DNA of 64,000 bases from NCBI RefSeq assembly GCF_017591425.1, contig NW_024465369.1, forward strand, positions 28,191,001 through 28,255,000, read 5' to 3'. The notes below the pieces were generated by a model that saw nothing but the letters and a program-made list of their open reading frames with translations, ran no database searches and was not told where the DNA came from. Origin of the DNA: Ochotona curzoniae. Lineage: Eukaryota > Chordata > Mammalia > Lagomorpha > Ochotonidae. Made by a program: the position numbers and the translations under genes. How positions within the stretch are numbered: position 1 is the first letter of the stretch; every line of letters starts with the position of its first letter. Of the stretch, positions 50,104 to 63,655 are shown piece after piece.

Positions 50104-50434
50104 TTTTTTTTAAGATTTATTTTATTTTTCTTGGAAAGTCAGGTATACAGAGAGGAGGAGAGACAGAGAGGAAGATCTCCCGTCCATTGATTCACTCTCC
50201 AAGTGGCCACAGTGGCTGGAGCTGAGCCAGTTTGAAGCCAAGAGCCAGGAGCCTCTTCTGGGTCTCCAATATGGGTGCAGGGTCCCAAGTCTTTGGGCTG
50301 TCCTTGACTGCTTTCCCAGGCCACAAATGGAGTTGTATGGGAAGTGGAGCTGCCGGGATTAGCACTGGTGCCCATATGGGATCTAGGCGCATTCAAGGCA
50401 AGCACTTTAGCCACTAGGCTACCACGCTGAGCCC
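50104..50434 (-). mobile_element. C-type SINE
   Basis: Duplications agcattgggggttctt (50088-50103) and agcattgggatttctt (50435-50450) match at 14 of 16. Well preserved. Confidence 0.92.
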
Positions 50435-50799
50435 AGCATTGGGATTTCTTGCAGCAAGCAAAGTATGCTCCTCATAACTTTAGCAAACTTTCCAAAACAG
50501 TTATGATGATGATGCTCATGGTGTACATTCTTGTTACTTCCAACCCCTCCTTCATCTGAACTTTCTTTTGCTGGAGACAACTATTTCTATCTCCCCTCAA
50601 ACTCAATGTGGCTAGGAAAACATCTGTGGAGTGGGAGGAAACAGTAGGGTCGAGATCTTGAGGTCTGTGGTTCCGAAAAAAAAAAAAATGGTAAATGCTT
50701 TGGATGATGAGATGAGGAAGTGGGTTATAATCCTTTGTAATGGCCTCTTATTCTGAGAAAATTTTACTTCTTACTGTGAGCCAGAGTTGGAAGCAGGAA

Positions 50800-50900
50800 G
50801 ATTTACTGAGTGCTAACTTTGGGCAAACAGTTATTTTTGTATAATCTCATTTAGTCTCTACCAAAGTTTGTGTGATAGTCCAAAAGAGGAAACACCAGTG
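50800..50900 (-). mobile_element. Possible MIR relic
   Basis: gtgctaactttgggcaaaca and ataatctcatttagtctcta are in the order of inverse MIR 3' sequence. Confidence 0.4.
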
Positions 50901-51132
50901 ACAAAAAAAATGAGATGTACAAACAAAAGCTGCTACTGGGATCCTGAAGCAGGTAGGTGAATCTCCCAAACACAGACCATATAAACTGTATTATAGAAGT
51001 TATAAAAGAAATTCATCTCGAGTCCAAAGGCAAATAATTTCTCATTTTAAGCTTTCATTGGCAATTTCTGTTTTCCTACCCTCTATTTCATTCATGTAGT
51101 GTTAACATATGGAAAGGTAAGTAACACCAATT

Positions 51133-51446
51133 TTTTAAAGATTTATTTTTACTGGAAAGCTAGATTTACAAAATAAAGAAGAGATAGAAAGATCATCCAT
51201 CCACTGGTTCACTCCCCAAGTGGCTGCAGTAGCCAGAGCTGAGCCGATCCGAAGCTAGGAGTCTCTTCCAGGTTTCCCACACAGGTACAGGGTCCCAAGG
51301 CTTTGGACAATTCGCTATTGCTTTCCCAGACAGCAAGCATGGAGCTGGAAGGGAAGTGGAACATCCAGGACACAAACTGGCGCCGATATGGGATCCTAGT
51401 GCGTGCAAGACAAGGATTTAGCTGCAGGGCCATCGCACCATGTCCC
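51133..51446 (-). mobile_element. C-type SINE
   Basis: From tttaaagatttatttttact to atcgcaccatgtccc. Moderately diverged. Confidence 0.88.
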
Positions 51447-52362
51447 AAATTCTGTTTTTACGTATAAATTTTACACTAGCCTCATAGATGTTAAAAGCCA
51501 AAATTGTTAATTTTGTTTCATATAGAGCTCCTTATAATTTAAAAAAATGCTGTGAAGTAAAATGTCAGGGTAAAAATCTTATTTCTCCTAGTAGTTGATA
51601 TTGCCGCATCCCAATTCAGAATTCCCTGGTTGCTTCTTGGCTCTGGTTCCTTCTCCAGCTTCTGTTTATGCCTACCCTGGTCAGCAGCAGTGAATGAAAC
51701 CTGGGATTGAATGCCCTGGCTCCTGGTATCATCCCAGCCTTTTGTCCTTTGAAATCATCTGGAAAGATAGCCTGCAAGTAGTATTTCTCTCTTTGTCTCC
51801 GTATCTCTCTCAACTTCTGTGTGTAACAGTGAGTAATTAGAAATCCTTTGAAGTCAAATTTTACAAAAGTCATAAGAGCAATAAAAATATTTTTTGGAAG
51901 CCTCTGTGGGTGTGTATGTGTGAAATAGTAAAGGAATATATGCTCAGAGACATAATATGTAAGCACTTTGGAAAAACAACTGGGCACTGTGTGGTAAATT
52001 CACTATACCCCATCATTTCACTGTAAGGTGTTTATCCAAGAGCAGTCTTTCATATGCCCTTTCACTAGATGCCAAGTAAAACAATGTTCTTACCAGCATT
52101 CTTTGTTGTCATTGTCATGCATGCATGCACCTCGGATTTTCAAATGTTCATTAATAGTAGATTGAATGAACACAGTATAGTGTGAAAGTTAAATACCGCT
52201 GCATGCAACAATGTGTAAATCTCATGTGCATAGCACTGAAAGAAAAATAAAGCCACTGGTCAATTTGGTACATTTTAGAACTTCATAGATTAATGAACTA
52301 TATGGTTCTTGTAATATTTGATGGCTTTATAATTCACACACACATACATACCCACACACAGA

Positions 52363-52450
52363 GGTTTCCAAAAGTTCATAGGAGATTGTGCATGGATTTC
52401 AAAAGGTGTTTTCACCAAAATAGTTTTATATTTAAATTCCATTTCACCCT
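52363..52450 (+). mobile_element. Repeat fragment related to 28128-28272
   Basis: Shares atggatttcaaaa, a caccaaaat-type block and a ttaaattcc-like block in the same order as 28200-28260. The (CA)n at 52336-52360 lies just before it. Confidence 0.35.
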
Positions 52451-53802
52451 CCAAATACTTTTAGGCATCCTATATGTGCATTCTTTTCTGAAAATGATTG
52501 TATATATAAGAAATCTAAAAAAACAGCATTTCTGCTGCTTTTCTAAAGAATCAAGAATTGTGAAAGATGTGGTTGAATGAGAGTTTTTATTATTTGTTGC
52601 CAAGGAACAAATAATTGGGAAAAATGGGAAGAATGTTTTAGTTGTATCTTAACAGATGGAAGAAAATATATTTATCTTTCATTTGCCTTCTATTATGCTG
52701 TTGATGCCTTCATTTCTAGGACAGAAACAGGCATTCACTTCAATCTTGGGTTTTGGTATTCTAAAGAAGTGCAAGGGATGATTGGTAACATTCCAAGTAA
52801 TGTATGTTGCAAGAAGCCATTTTCAGAGGTGAACCATACTTCTTAAGCTGTATCTCCTAAAAAGTCAGAATGGAAACACAGGCAAAGTTTAAGGTCTTTT
52901 TGTCCTCTTCGTAATTTCTTTGGCACTTTTTTCTGCTGGTAACAACTACTTACTCTACATTGAAGAGGAATCTTTAGCTGCCTAACTAAATAAGTTTCAG
53001 ATAAAGATTTATACAGTCCTTAAATAAAATCCTCTGGGCATCATACCACCAGAAACACATGCTTCTCATTTATGGCTAATAAAGTTTCTTTAGTCATTGC
53101 AGGCCTGTAAAAATGTGCTGTTCTTTAAAAGGAACATTTTGCCAAGTGCCAAAAAGAAAAAAAAAAGTTTCTTTTAACACTCCTTTTCTATAAACCCACC
53201 TTTCAAAGCTTCCTGATATTGTAAAAGCTCCAAATTACTTAAATCAATATCAAGCAAATGCTAGAATGGTACACTCTCAGCCCTCTGGCTCTGCTGATTG
53301 GTGTCTGCTCTGAGCATCTCCTATATCATGAATGAAAGCTTCAAAACTTCATCTTGCAGTCATTATAGTGGCTTCAGTATTTGCTCATGTGTTCTGTTCA
53401 GTGGGGCAATGCCTTTTGTAATATGCTGTATGAATACTAAGTGAGTAAACAGAAATATTAGTAAGCCATCATTGCCATTAAACTAATGAGGAATTTATTA
53501 TTCATTAACTATTAGAACAGGAAACATATCATTGGTTTCTATTACAACTTAAATAGAGAATTGGAAGAACTAAGTCTTCTGAATGAAAATATTTTTGGTT
53601 ATTAGTATTGCTTTGCAGTTGGACAACTACTCAGGGCAGACAGGTTTTTTTAAGATATACTAACCAATATTATAAAGCAAGCATAATGCTCTTTTAAAAA
53701 TTTACACATCTTAACCTAAAGTACTAAGGATATCAAGTGATCCTTAATGAATACTTATTATTATATGTACTATAGGGTTTACATGAATTTTCCCACTATA
53801 AA

Positions 53803-53940
53803 AAAATTAATTTCTATGCTTGAGAAGCAGAAAGAAAGAGAGAAGGTTAAGTTTCCAAACACCTGCAGTAACTCCAGTCCCAGTTTAGCCACAAGTGGGA
53901 GTCAGGAACTCAATCTAGCTCTCCCATGCAGGTGACAGAG
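53803..53940 (-). mobile_element. Fragment of an old C-type SINE
   Basis: Only the tail-proximal half is recognised (tatgcttgagaagcagaaag to ctctcccatgcaggtg). Confidence 0.5.
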
Positions 53941-54044
53941 CTGCAGCCTACTGTGTGCATTAACAGCAATATGGATTCAGGATCACAGGAGAGACCTGGA
54001 GTGTAGCCCTCCCCACTGGGGCTTACTGCTGAGGCACCTGCTGC

Positions 54045-54175
54045 CCTGTTGCAGATGAGAGAGTGACGTTTAGAAGATTGTATGGGTTACCCAAGGCTAT
54101 TGGGCTGGTGACCAGCAGAGGAAGGATTTAACCCATGCAGGCTGATGTGGAAACTAGTGTCTCTAAGCCCACCAT
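54045..54175 (-). mobile_element. MIR relic
   Basis: Inverse MIR pattern: gcagatgagagagtgac, gggttacccaaggc, agcagaggaaggatttaacc. Confidence 0.65.
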
Positions 54176-54679
54176 GCAACTCTAGCAAGATGTTTTCCTT
54201 TGACAACCTCCTTTAACACTTTGGACCTGGGGTGGTGCAAACTCTAAGCTTACTAATTGAAATGCTTGCTGTGTGAGCCATACTGTGGGAAATAATATAA
54301 TCCATTGTCCCTTTCCCAAGCAGCTTGAAACATAGATGAGGGGAAGAAGAAATCAGCACAGATTCCCATAATCAAAAATGTAGCTAGTGCCATAGAGGCG
54401 TACTGTAGCAACACACAAGGAAAAGAGATCCTTTTGTCTGGAGGGACAAAATTATCTTTGTAAAGGAATTGCAGAATTGTAGGAAGGGCACAAAGGGGAG
54501 AGACAGCCTATCCACAAGGCATTCCCTATGTCCATAAACCTTCAGGTGTATTTTAGGATAGGTGTGTTTTATTTTGGTTGGACTGAAATGGAGTGTGTGT
54601 ATAAAGAATTCCTACAAACAGTGAGAAGTTGTGCTAAGTTCTTAAACTAGGGGAAGTTAGTATAGAATTTTATTGTTTT

Positions 54680-54960
54680 ATTTTAAGCTTTTGAAAGCTA
54701 GAGAGACAGAGATCTTCCATTTGCTAATTCACTGTCCAATGCCTATAATATCCAGGTCTGGGTCAGGCTGAACCCAGAAACCCAGACCCCAGTACAAGTC
54801 TCCCATTTGAGTGGTTGTGACCCAATTACTTGATCTGTCACATACTTCTTCCCATGGTGTGCATCATCAGGAAGCTGGAATTGGGAGTGGAGTCAAGACT
54901 TAAGTGAGGTACTTCATAAAGGGAAGTGTCATCCCAGGAAGTAGGTTTCAAATCAGTGAC
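54680..54960 (-). mobile_element. Old C-type SINE
   Basis: From ttttaagcttttgaaagcta. Diverged, with a poorly defined head. Confidence 0.6.
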
Positions 54961-55186
54961 TGCTAGACTCTTTGATGAATGTTGGGAATTTTGGGGGAAA
55001 CAAGACCCAGCACAGTCCCTTTCTTCTTTCCTCCTACAGAATGTTGGAATATACAGAAATTAATTTACACTATGTCTGAGAAAGTAATGGCTGTGCCCCA
55101 AATAGGAGCTGATACCCTAAGTTAGAAAGAATTTTGATCCTTTGCTTGATGTTGTGCTTAAGGCCTTTTTAAAAATAAATACTTTC

Positions 55187-55420
55187 AGGTAGATGTTCTG
55201 GCATAGTAGATGAAGCTATTGCTTAGAACCAAGCAACTTATTTTGGAGTGGCTGGTTCAAGACCTGACTATTGCACTTCAAATCCAGTTTTCTGTTGGTT
55301 TGCATCCTGAAAGACAGCCAGTGATGACCAATCATTGAGGACCAGCATGGAAAATCCAGATGGTGCTCCTATCTCCTGGCCCAGCCTTGGCTATGTTAGG
55401 TAAACAAATAAATAAAAATG
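55187..55420 (+). mobile_element. Old C-type SINE, internally deleted
   Basis: The head (ttctggcatagtagatgaag) and tail (taaataaataaaaatg) are readable, but the body is shorter than usual. Confidence 0.55.
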
Positions 55421-55598
55421 TATAAGTAAATGCAAACTTGTAATTATCTTACATTCTATTGTAATTTTGCACTAATTTTAAAATATTTTGAACATTACAT
55501 AATGATCTTGCTTTACTTTTTTTGAAAAAGAACTTACACAGTGAATTTACTTGAGTATGTTCACAGATAAACAAAACATGTTTTTCTTTTTTATGTTT

Positions 55599-55884
55599 GA
55601 AAGATTTATAAATTTATTTGAAAGGCAAAGAGAGAGAGATCTTCCATTCACTAGTTTACTCCTCAGCCAAAGGCTGGGCCAGGTTTAAGCCAGGAGCCAA
55701 GAGCTTCATCAACGTCTCCTGCACGGATGCATGGGGTCAAGCACTTGATCTTCCACTGCTTTTCTAGGCACTTTAAGAGGGAGCTGGATCAGAAGTGGAG
55801 CAATTTGGGACTTGAACTGGTGCCTCTGTCAGATGCTGGCATTCTAATTGGCAGCTTAACCAGTTATGCCACAACACTGGCTCC
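55599..55884 (-). mobile_element. C-type SINE
   Basis: From gaaagatttataaatttatt to ccacaacactggctcc. Moderately old. Confidence 0.75.
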
Positions 55885-56161
55885 AATTTTCTTTCTTGAT
55901 AATGGTTTCTAATAAAGTCAATAGAGAAAAATCATCAGAATTAATACTAAAGTTGTTATTTGATTATTTATTACATAATTCTAGGTCAACACCCATTCAT
56001 GTTTCAGAAAAACCGGTACATTCATAGTCTGGTTTATTGATCAATCCAAACTGTTATTGTAACCGAAAAAAATGTGTTAAAGGGATGTCTTTATTACAAC
56101 AAAATTTGGCTCTAATCCTCCAGAATAGAGTCAAATATTGTTTTGGTTGGGAGTTTTTTTT

Positions 56162-56487
56162 AGAAGATTTATTTACTTATTTGAAAGTCTAAGTTACAAA
56201 GAGAGAAGGACAGAGAGAAGGGAATCTTTTATCCTCTGGTTCATTCTTCAAATGACTATGATGGTCTGGGGTTTGTTAGACTGAAACCAAAAGCCAGAAG
56301 CTTCTTCCAGGCCCCACATGTGGATAGCTCAGGTCCAAACACTTGAGCCATCTTCCACTGCTCTTTTCAAGTCTTTAGCAAGGAACTGGATTTGAAGTGA
56401 AGCATCTGGAACACAAACCAATGCTCTGATAGGCTGCTGGCATTGTGGGTGGTGGCGTTCAGTACTATGTCACAATGCTAGCCCCTG
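56162..56487 (-). mobile_element. C-type SINE
   Basis: From agaagatttatttacttatt to gtcacaatgctagcccct. Confidence 0.75.
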
Positions 56488-57835
56488 ATTAGAAAATTTT
56501 CTAATGACCAAATAAGTTTTACAAATATAGGAATGCTAGTTTAGAAAAAAAATCAATAGGAAATTGTGTAAAGTGTCCACCTATGATCAAACATCCTTAT
56601 GCAAAAAAGTTGGTGGATAACATTTGCTTTTATTAATGTTCCTATAGGCTTAGACTGATAAAGTTCAGGGACTTATGAAATTAAAAGATTATTCAATTAA
56701 TCCTGAGATAAATGATGTCTTAATAGAGGTTAGCAGTAACTTTTAGCTTGATGACACAAACTGATATGGGGGGAGAAGCAACACCTACTTAGGAACAAGA
56801 AATCAGACTGAAGCCACTTTATTTTAAAATTAAATGGATTATATTAATGCTTTATTTCCTCAGAGCATCCCAGCACATGTTATTGACAAATGTGAAGACA
56901 GCTGGTAAGATTCTATGTGTTAATTGCCAAAGCCGTGAAACTATATTTACTGCTGCAAATAGCCCCCCATAACTTTCCTTCATAATCATAGAGACATAAT
57001 CATCTATCATACACTGTTTATGTTTCAAAATGTATATATTTTACATTTTCCTGTTAGAATTAAAACATGAGGTCATGTGTTCTCAAATGTGTCTACTTTA
57101 AGAATGCTCTATATTCTAAAAATCAAAATGTTGTATAAAATTCCCCTGACAGCTGTTCTCTGGCTATTTCATGGTAATGTGAAGATTTTATTTGCTCAAA
57201 TAAATTGTGTTCTTGTGAAAGAGCCTCTCAGAGAAACTTTTCCATGTCTGCATGCAGTGATATTTCACCCTCCAATTTATTTTCATGAAATTTCACAGCA
57301 TTTATTAGAACTGAATTCGGCTGCAATTTACAAAACATGTAACTAATACTGACTTAGCCAGAAGTTTATTTTCTTGCATCACAAGTCTGGAAGTAGGTGG
57401 TTGCTGCCTTTGATTTCATGTATTCAACAACACAGTCAGTAATGCCTCTTTGTGTATTTCTGCTGCACTATGGCTGGTGTATTGGGTTTTTTCCCCATGT
57501 CATATCAAGGTCACAACATGGCTGATGCTGGACAGCATTTTTTTTTTTAACATGGCCCATCCAGGACAAAGTGGAGAAAAGGAGTTGTCAGCCACATCTG
57601 TCTGCTTTTCTAAGAAAAGCTCCCTTAGCTACACCTTGTATCTCAAGGGAGCCTGGAAAAGCAGCAAACATGATTCTCTGGATTGGCTTACAGAACTAGG
57701 AAACATTGCCTAGGAGTGGGTGCGTGAACTCCTCCAGAAATCTTAAATTATTTTGGCAAAGAAGATGGAGGAATGAATATTTAGAAGGGAGCAAATGAAA
57801 TCTAAGTGGTTTAGTTAACTTGGAAAAATTTTTCT

Positions 57836-58145
57836 TGGACCCAGCATGGTGGCCTAGTGGCTAAAGTCCTTGCCTTACACGTGCCAGGATCCCATATGGG
57901 CACTGGTTCTAATACCAGCAGCCCTGCTTCCCATCCCGGTGGCCCTACTTCCCATCCAGCTCCCTGCTTGTGGCCTGGGAAAGCAGTGGAGGATGGCCAG
58001 GAGGAAGTTTCTGGCTTTGGATTGCCTCAGCACTGGCTGTTTCAGCCACTATGAGAGTGAATCATCGGACAGAAGATCTTCCTCTCTGTCTCTCCTCTTT
58101 TTTGTATATATGACTTTGCAATAAAAATAAATAATTTTTTTTAAA
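57836..58145 (+). mobile_element. C-type SINE with internal duplication and deletion
   Basis: Starts ggacccagcatggtggcc. The segment gccctgcttcccatcc is repeated as ggccctacttcccatcc (about 57921-57957), and the middle of the body is shortened after gtggaggatggccagg. Confidence 0.88.
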
Positions 58146-58227
58146 AATCTCTTAAAGGTTGACTAATTTATATCTGTAGTTTATGTGTGAGGCTTCTGTT
58201 GCAGCAAAGATTATTGAAAGCTCAATC

Positions 58228-58517
58228 CTTGCCTTGAATGCCCTGGATCCCATATGGGCGCCGGTTCTAATCCCAGCAGCTCCACTTCCCATCCAGCTCC
58301 CTGCTTGTGGCCTGGGAAAGCAGTCGGCCCAAAGCTTTGGGACCCTGCACCCATATGGGAGACCCAGAAGAAGTTCTTGGATCCTGGCTTCGGATAGGCA
58401 GAGCATCAGCCATTGCGCTCACTTGGGGAGTGAATCATTGGATGGAAGATCTTCCTCTCTGTCTCTCCTCTTCTGTATATCTGACTTTCCAATAAATAAA
58501 TAAATCTTTAAAAAATA
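58228..58517 (+). mobile_element. C-type SINE, head-truncated
   Basis: Begins inside the tRNA-like part at ccttgccttgaatgccc and is otherwise well preserved, with an aataaataaataaat tail. It follows the previous copy by about 80 bp. Confidence 0.88.
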
Positions 58518-59697
58518 TAAGGGACTAAATGGGGGTTCATGATGATTCCTGAGTTACACTCTCCCTAGTTACTCTGCGTTCTAATCATCCTCCCAATGTT
58601 TTGTATGGTTAATCTCAAGCCATATAAATGCTGAACTCTCCCTTTAGCTACACTTCAATAACCTGTTATCAATAAAATACAAGGTAGTATTCTAAATTTC
58701 AGTAACTGCACATTGAGATTAACCTACCCTAATTCCACTTTGCTCCTCCTCTTGAAGTAAATTTAAAACATGAACCTGGAAAACTAGCATTGTGCCATCT
58801 ATTAATACAGCATATGATCTCTGGTACAGAAAGGAGATTAAGCTGCAGCTACTCAAGACATCAAACTACTCCCCTTAACCCCCTTCTTTTACGTCTTAGC
58901 ATCATCCTCTGAGGTGGTCTGGTAGCTAGGTGGGATACCTCTGGTTCAAGGAACTCACCATCTCTGCAGGTAGTCCTTTCCATCACTAGTAGCTCTAACT
59001 TTTGGGAAGTGCATTCCTTGGTCTGCAATCCAGATAGCTAAGGAATTTCACAGCCACAATGCCGGAACATCAGTGAATCACTCTGCTCTGTGTTGGTTTC
59101 TCTTTGGGGGTCTGGCTGAAGGCAAAGCCCATCTCTGGACATTCCAAGTTTCATGTGAAAGCCAAGGAGATACTGCCAGATTCCTTGCTGCCAATTAGAG
59201 TTCCTATGTTTTATTGGCCAGTAGAATTCACATTGTGTCCTCCCATAAGAAAGGATAAAACAGGGAACAAAGTGACCCTGAGAGGGACAGCCATGGTTTT
59301 ATGCAATCTGTCACATATTTATACAGTGAAAAATATTCCAGACCCATATTCAACATGTGACCCTTACTCACCGTGTTTTCCTTCTACCAGTTCTACAAAT
59401 GTTAGAAACCTCAATCATGTTTTCGTTGAGCTGTCTACTTTCCAATCTAATTGTCTCCAATTCTTCCATCAGCCTGTTTCTGGTATTTAATGGTCTCCTC
59501 TAACTTCCTCTTCAGAACCCTGTTCAGTTGCTTTGGACCACTTAATGAAATAATAGTTGTTCTGTTTTCCAAAGGAGGATTTCCGTTGACATACCAACCC
59601 TTCAGGATGATTTGTATAGCTGAGGTTAACTTCTATACCAAACTAAACAAACAAAACAAAAACCTTCCTTTAAGCAATGTTTTAGCTCTAAGTTTTA

Positions 59698-59990
59698 GAA
59701 AAATATTTCTTTATTTTTATTAGAAAGTCAGATATACAGAGAAGAAGAGAGACAGAGAGGAAGGTCTTCTGTCCACTGATTCACTCCCCAAGTGGCCACA
59801 ACAGCCTGAGCTGAGCTGATCCAAAGCCAGGAGCCAGGAACCTCTTCTGCATTTCCCATGTGGGTGCAGGTTCCCAAGGATTTGGGCTGTCCTTTATTGA
59901 TTTCTCATGCCACAAGCAGGGAGCTGAATGGGAAGCAGTGCCCCCGGGACATTCACTGACACCTGTATGGGATCCTGATGTGTGCAACGT
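59698..59990 (-). mobile_element. C-type SINE, head-truncated
   Basis: From atatttctttatttttatta. The head degenerates after gatcctgatgtgtgcaa. Confidence 0.82.
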
Positions 59991-60214
59991 TTTGAGCAAC
60001 ACAATTCCTTAGACTTTCAATAATCTACCAGGCTGTTTGTCTTTGTGTATTGGTACATAAAGATTTTTGAGCCCTTCCATAATACAGATGTCACATCTCT
60101 AGATAAGCTTTAGTTAACTTAGCAATTTAGACTATGGATGAATAGAGAAATATTTGGACTGGGAGGATTCCTAAAACTTCCAACTGCATGTTGTTTGGGA
60201 ACAAGTGATCTTGC

Positions 60215-60340
60215 ATCAAACTTCAGTTCTCCCAGGGATTGCTACCTATATGACCTTGTACAAGTTAATTAATCCTAAGCACTTACTAAAGATAATAATT
60301 ATACTAAAGAGGACTAAATGACATAGCAGTGAGGCTCAAT
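60215..60340 (+). mobile_element. MIR relic
   Basis: Reads atatgaccttgtacaagtta, then aagataataattatac, then gaggctcaataaatgtc, the MIR core and 3' end. Confidence 0.7.
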
Positions 60341-60509
60341 AAATGTCTTAACACCACACTGTGGTTCCAACCCTCAAAACTACGATTACTGTCATTGATG
60401 AGTCAGGTCCTCTAACACACACAACTCACCAGGCCTGCATGCTCCTCATTCCACTCTCAGGTGTCCTTCCAGCCTCCTGAAACCTTTTGTTTCCAAGTCA
60501 GCATTATCC

Positions 60510-60843
60510 AATGTGCTTTTTTAAAGATTAATTTTTTATTGGCAAGGCAGATTTACACAGAGAAGAAGAGACAAAAAGAAAGATGTTCCATCACTAGTTC
60601 ACTCCCCAAATGGCTGCAGCAGCTGGATCTGAGCTGATCTGAAGCCAGGAGCCAGGAGCTTCTTCTGGGTCTTCCACGTGGGTACATGGTCCCAGGGCTT
60701 TGTGCCATCCTCTTCTGCTTTCCCATATCACAAGCAAGGAGCTGGATGGGAAGTGTAGCAGCCAGGACACAAACCAGTGCCCATATGGGACCCTGGCACG
60801 TTGCAAGGCAAGGATTTAGCCACTATGCTGTCATGTTGGCCTT
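60510..60843 (-). mobile_element. C-type SINE
   Basis: Flanked by the 10-bp duplication agcattatcc at 60500-60509 and 60844-60853. The head is ccaacatgacagcatagtgg on the minus strand. Confidence 0.85.
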
Positions 60844-61287
60844 AGCATTATCCGGTCTTGATCAGCATCTCTCTGACTGTTCTGTAAGCAGGATGCACTG
60901 GAGTCACCTTGGGGGCCACATGGTCCTATTTCAGGCTAGCTGATAGAATTCAAATATGATACCTGGTTATCTACATGCCAACAAGCTCCTTCCACTTTTA
61001 AGTATAGTTGCTGGATAGAATAAAGGACATCCAGTAAATCTGAATGTCAGGCAAAGAATAAATGATTTTTGGTGTAAGTATATCTCAGGCCACATTTGCA
61101 ACATACTTACTAAAAAAAAGCATCATTCATCATTCGCTGTTTACTTTCACATTTAGCTGAACGTGTTCTATATTTTTAATTGCTGAACCTGGGCACATCA
61201 GCCCCAAGGATTCGCATGCTTTCTCAATTTGAAGAGTGCCAATCTAAGATATTGGATTTAATGTCAAGGTCAACTTCATGAATTTCC

Positions 61288-61456
61288 AAGAAAGGAAGGA
61301 AGGAAGGAAAGAAGAAAGGAGAAGAAAGGGAATGAGGGGAAAGGAAAAAGTGGAAAGTAAGAGATAAGGTGGGAAATAACAAAGTAGGTAAAGAAGGAAA
61401 AGGGAGAGAGGGAGAGGAAGAAAAGGAAGAGGGAGGGGGAGAGAGAGAGAGAGAAA
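61288..61456. repeat. Purine-rich low-complexity tract
   Basis: GGAA/GAAA/GA repeats with a few pyrimidine interruptions. The minus-strand ORFs of Ser/Leu/Pro/Phe here are artefacts. Confidence 0.9.
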
Positions 61457-63189
61457 CAAATGCATAAGAGAGAACAAATCTATGAAAGTAACCTAGAAAT
61501 CCCATGAATTGGTGAAACAAATATGCAGAATAAGGAGAGCGTATTTTACTTTTCTCAAGAACAGATTACCCTTTGTTTCAGCAGACACAGTAGCAAATAG
61601 ACAATCCAAAAACCAAAGAAAAATGCGCCTTTTAATTTTCCTCTTATTATAAGAAGCTTTGGGTTAGGTTTTCACTCTTTTATTTTTTGTCTTTTTCCTA
61701 ATTATTTTTTAAGTCTGAACAACCTCATATCATGCCAATCACCATCTCCCTCCCATCTTTCATTTGATATTTTCTGTTTTGTTTTCCTAGTCAGGCTCTT
61801 GGGTGCACCATCCTGTATATAGGTCAACTTCCCAAATATGAGAATATTTCATCATAGTCTCGTCCTGCCACAATCTAATTTTTGACCTAGGCTTCCTCAG
61901 TTCAGTTCTCTGATGGGAGCCTCTTAATTCTCTGCTCATTTTTCTTCAAGGAATGTGTCATACAGTAATGACATTGTTGTGTAGTTTTGTGTGATTACAG
62001 AGTCTTTACCTAAACATAATTTCTTAATTGCTGAGAGTAAGGCTGTTTAGAAGCTGGTCCTTCAATCTAGGCCTTTTTTGTTTTGACCTAGACCATTTTT
62101 ATTCAGTCACTGCTCATTTGTTTTAGGCTTATGTTTAAGCCCAGCTCAGTTTTTTCCCCAAACAATCCATATTCCCACTTCCTTGTTTATAGTCTTAGGT
62201 TAACAATAGTATTTACTTCAGGGAACACCAGATTTAATGAGATGATCAAAATCTAAGACCTGTAATATCGAACAGTGAGTACTTAGAAAATAATTAGCCA
62301 TAGCTGAAACTACCTTTTGAGCCAGTTCCTTTCCAGGAACTTCATGTTTTCTTTTAGTATCAGAAACAGGAAATGGGAAAATTACGTAAAAAACCAACAA
62401 AAGGGGAAGTGTCAACAATGCACACAGAGGTAATGCAGATCTATGCTACATTTTTTCTTAGAAAGCATCTCCTTTTTCATATTATCCCCCTCCCTGATCT
62501 CTCCATTCCCACTTTGCTTCTTTGCATAATAACAAATTTAGCTATCCTAAACTAGATTCCACAGTCTGAACAGTAACAGAAGTATTAGCATTTGTATTCA
62601 AAAGCTGGAGCTAGGGTATGGTGCTAAGCTGAATGGTAATTTAATCTCTACATCATGTCCAACATTCTCATTTATGCTGGCCTCCTTCATTTTCCCTTGT
62701 TCTAGGATAATGATGGTATCCTAATTCCAACTATTTGGGGCTGTAATAGTATCACTAAGTTCATCTCTTGCCCTAAAGATCTATGTATTTTCATAGGCAG
62801 TGTTAAATGATATCCCCAGTGAGTGAGCTAGGTTAGGCCTGTACATGCACAACCTCCAGGCATACTTCTGCTTTATGTTTATTAAAACTACTTTCCTCAG
62901 GAAATACTCAAAGCAATGTTGCTTTGGGTAATGGGGAATAAATGGTTATTTCTGCACAAGAAAAATGTAATGTCAACGTGTTGAATAAGAAAAGGGAAAC
63001 CATGTGGAAGAGCAGGTCCCAGGGCAAGTTTGCTGTGTAGGACCAGAGAAAGTGTAAGTAGGGAGGCTCTCTTGCCATGACCAGGGCAATGCTTGTACAA
63101 CCACCCATCTTTCTTAATGGCAATACACAATTTTCTAAAAGGAAGTTCTAAGAGATGTTCAGCACACAACAGATAAAACTCCCACAGCA

Positions 63190-63440
63190 TTTTTATTTAT
63201 TTTTAAGGTGTTACCTGTTTATTTATGACAGGCAAAATGACACACAGATACAGAGATCTTGCTCCCAAATATAAACAACAGACAGAACTAACCAAGTCTC
63301 AGTCTCCCATGGCAGTTTCAGGGAGCTAATTACTTGAATTATGACCTACTGCCTCCCAGATGTACACTGGCAGAAACCTGGATCAGAAGTGGAGGAACCA
63401 GGACTCAAACTTAGCACTCATTTGATGGAATGTGGGTTTC
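63190..63440 (-). mobile_element. Old C-type SINE
   Basis: From tttatttatttttaaggtgt to agcactcatttgatggaatg. Diverged. Confidence 0.6.
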
Positions 63441-63464
63441 TCCAGTATTGTTTATGTTCTTGAA

Positions 63465-63620
63465 GATTTTTGAAAAATATGTTTGAGAAGAAGAAGTATG
63501 GAAAAGGACATACAGAGAGAGAGAAAAAAAGAGAGGGGGGGAGAGGAAAGAAAGAAAGAGAAAGAGAAAGAAAGAAAGAAAGAGAGAGAGAAAGAGAGAA
63601 AGAGAGAAAGAGAGAAAGAG

Positions 63621-63655
<35 letters not shown>

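Noticed and set aside
52577..52846. 89-codon ORF in the upstream flank
   Set aside because: No similarity I recognise, AT-rich, and it looks like chance.
61224..61520. 98-aa Ser/Leu/Pro/Phe-rich minus-strand ORF
   Set aside because: A translation of the purine-rich low-complexity tract.
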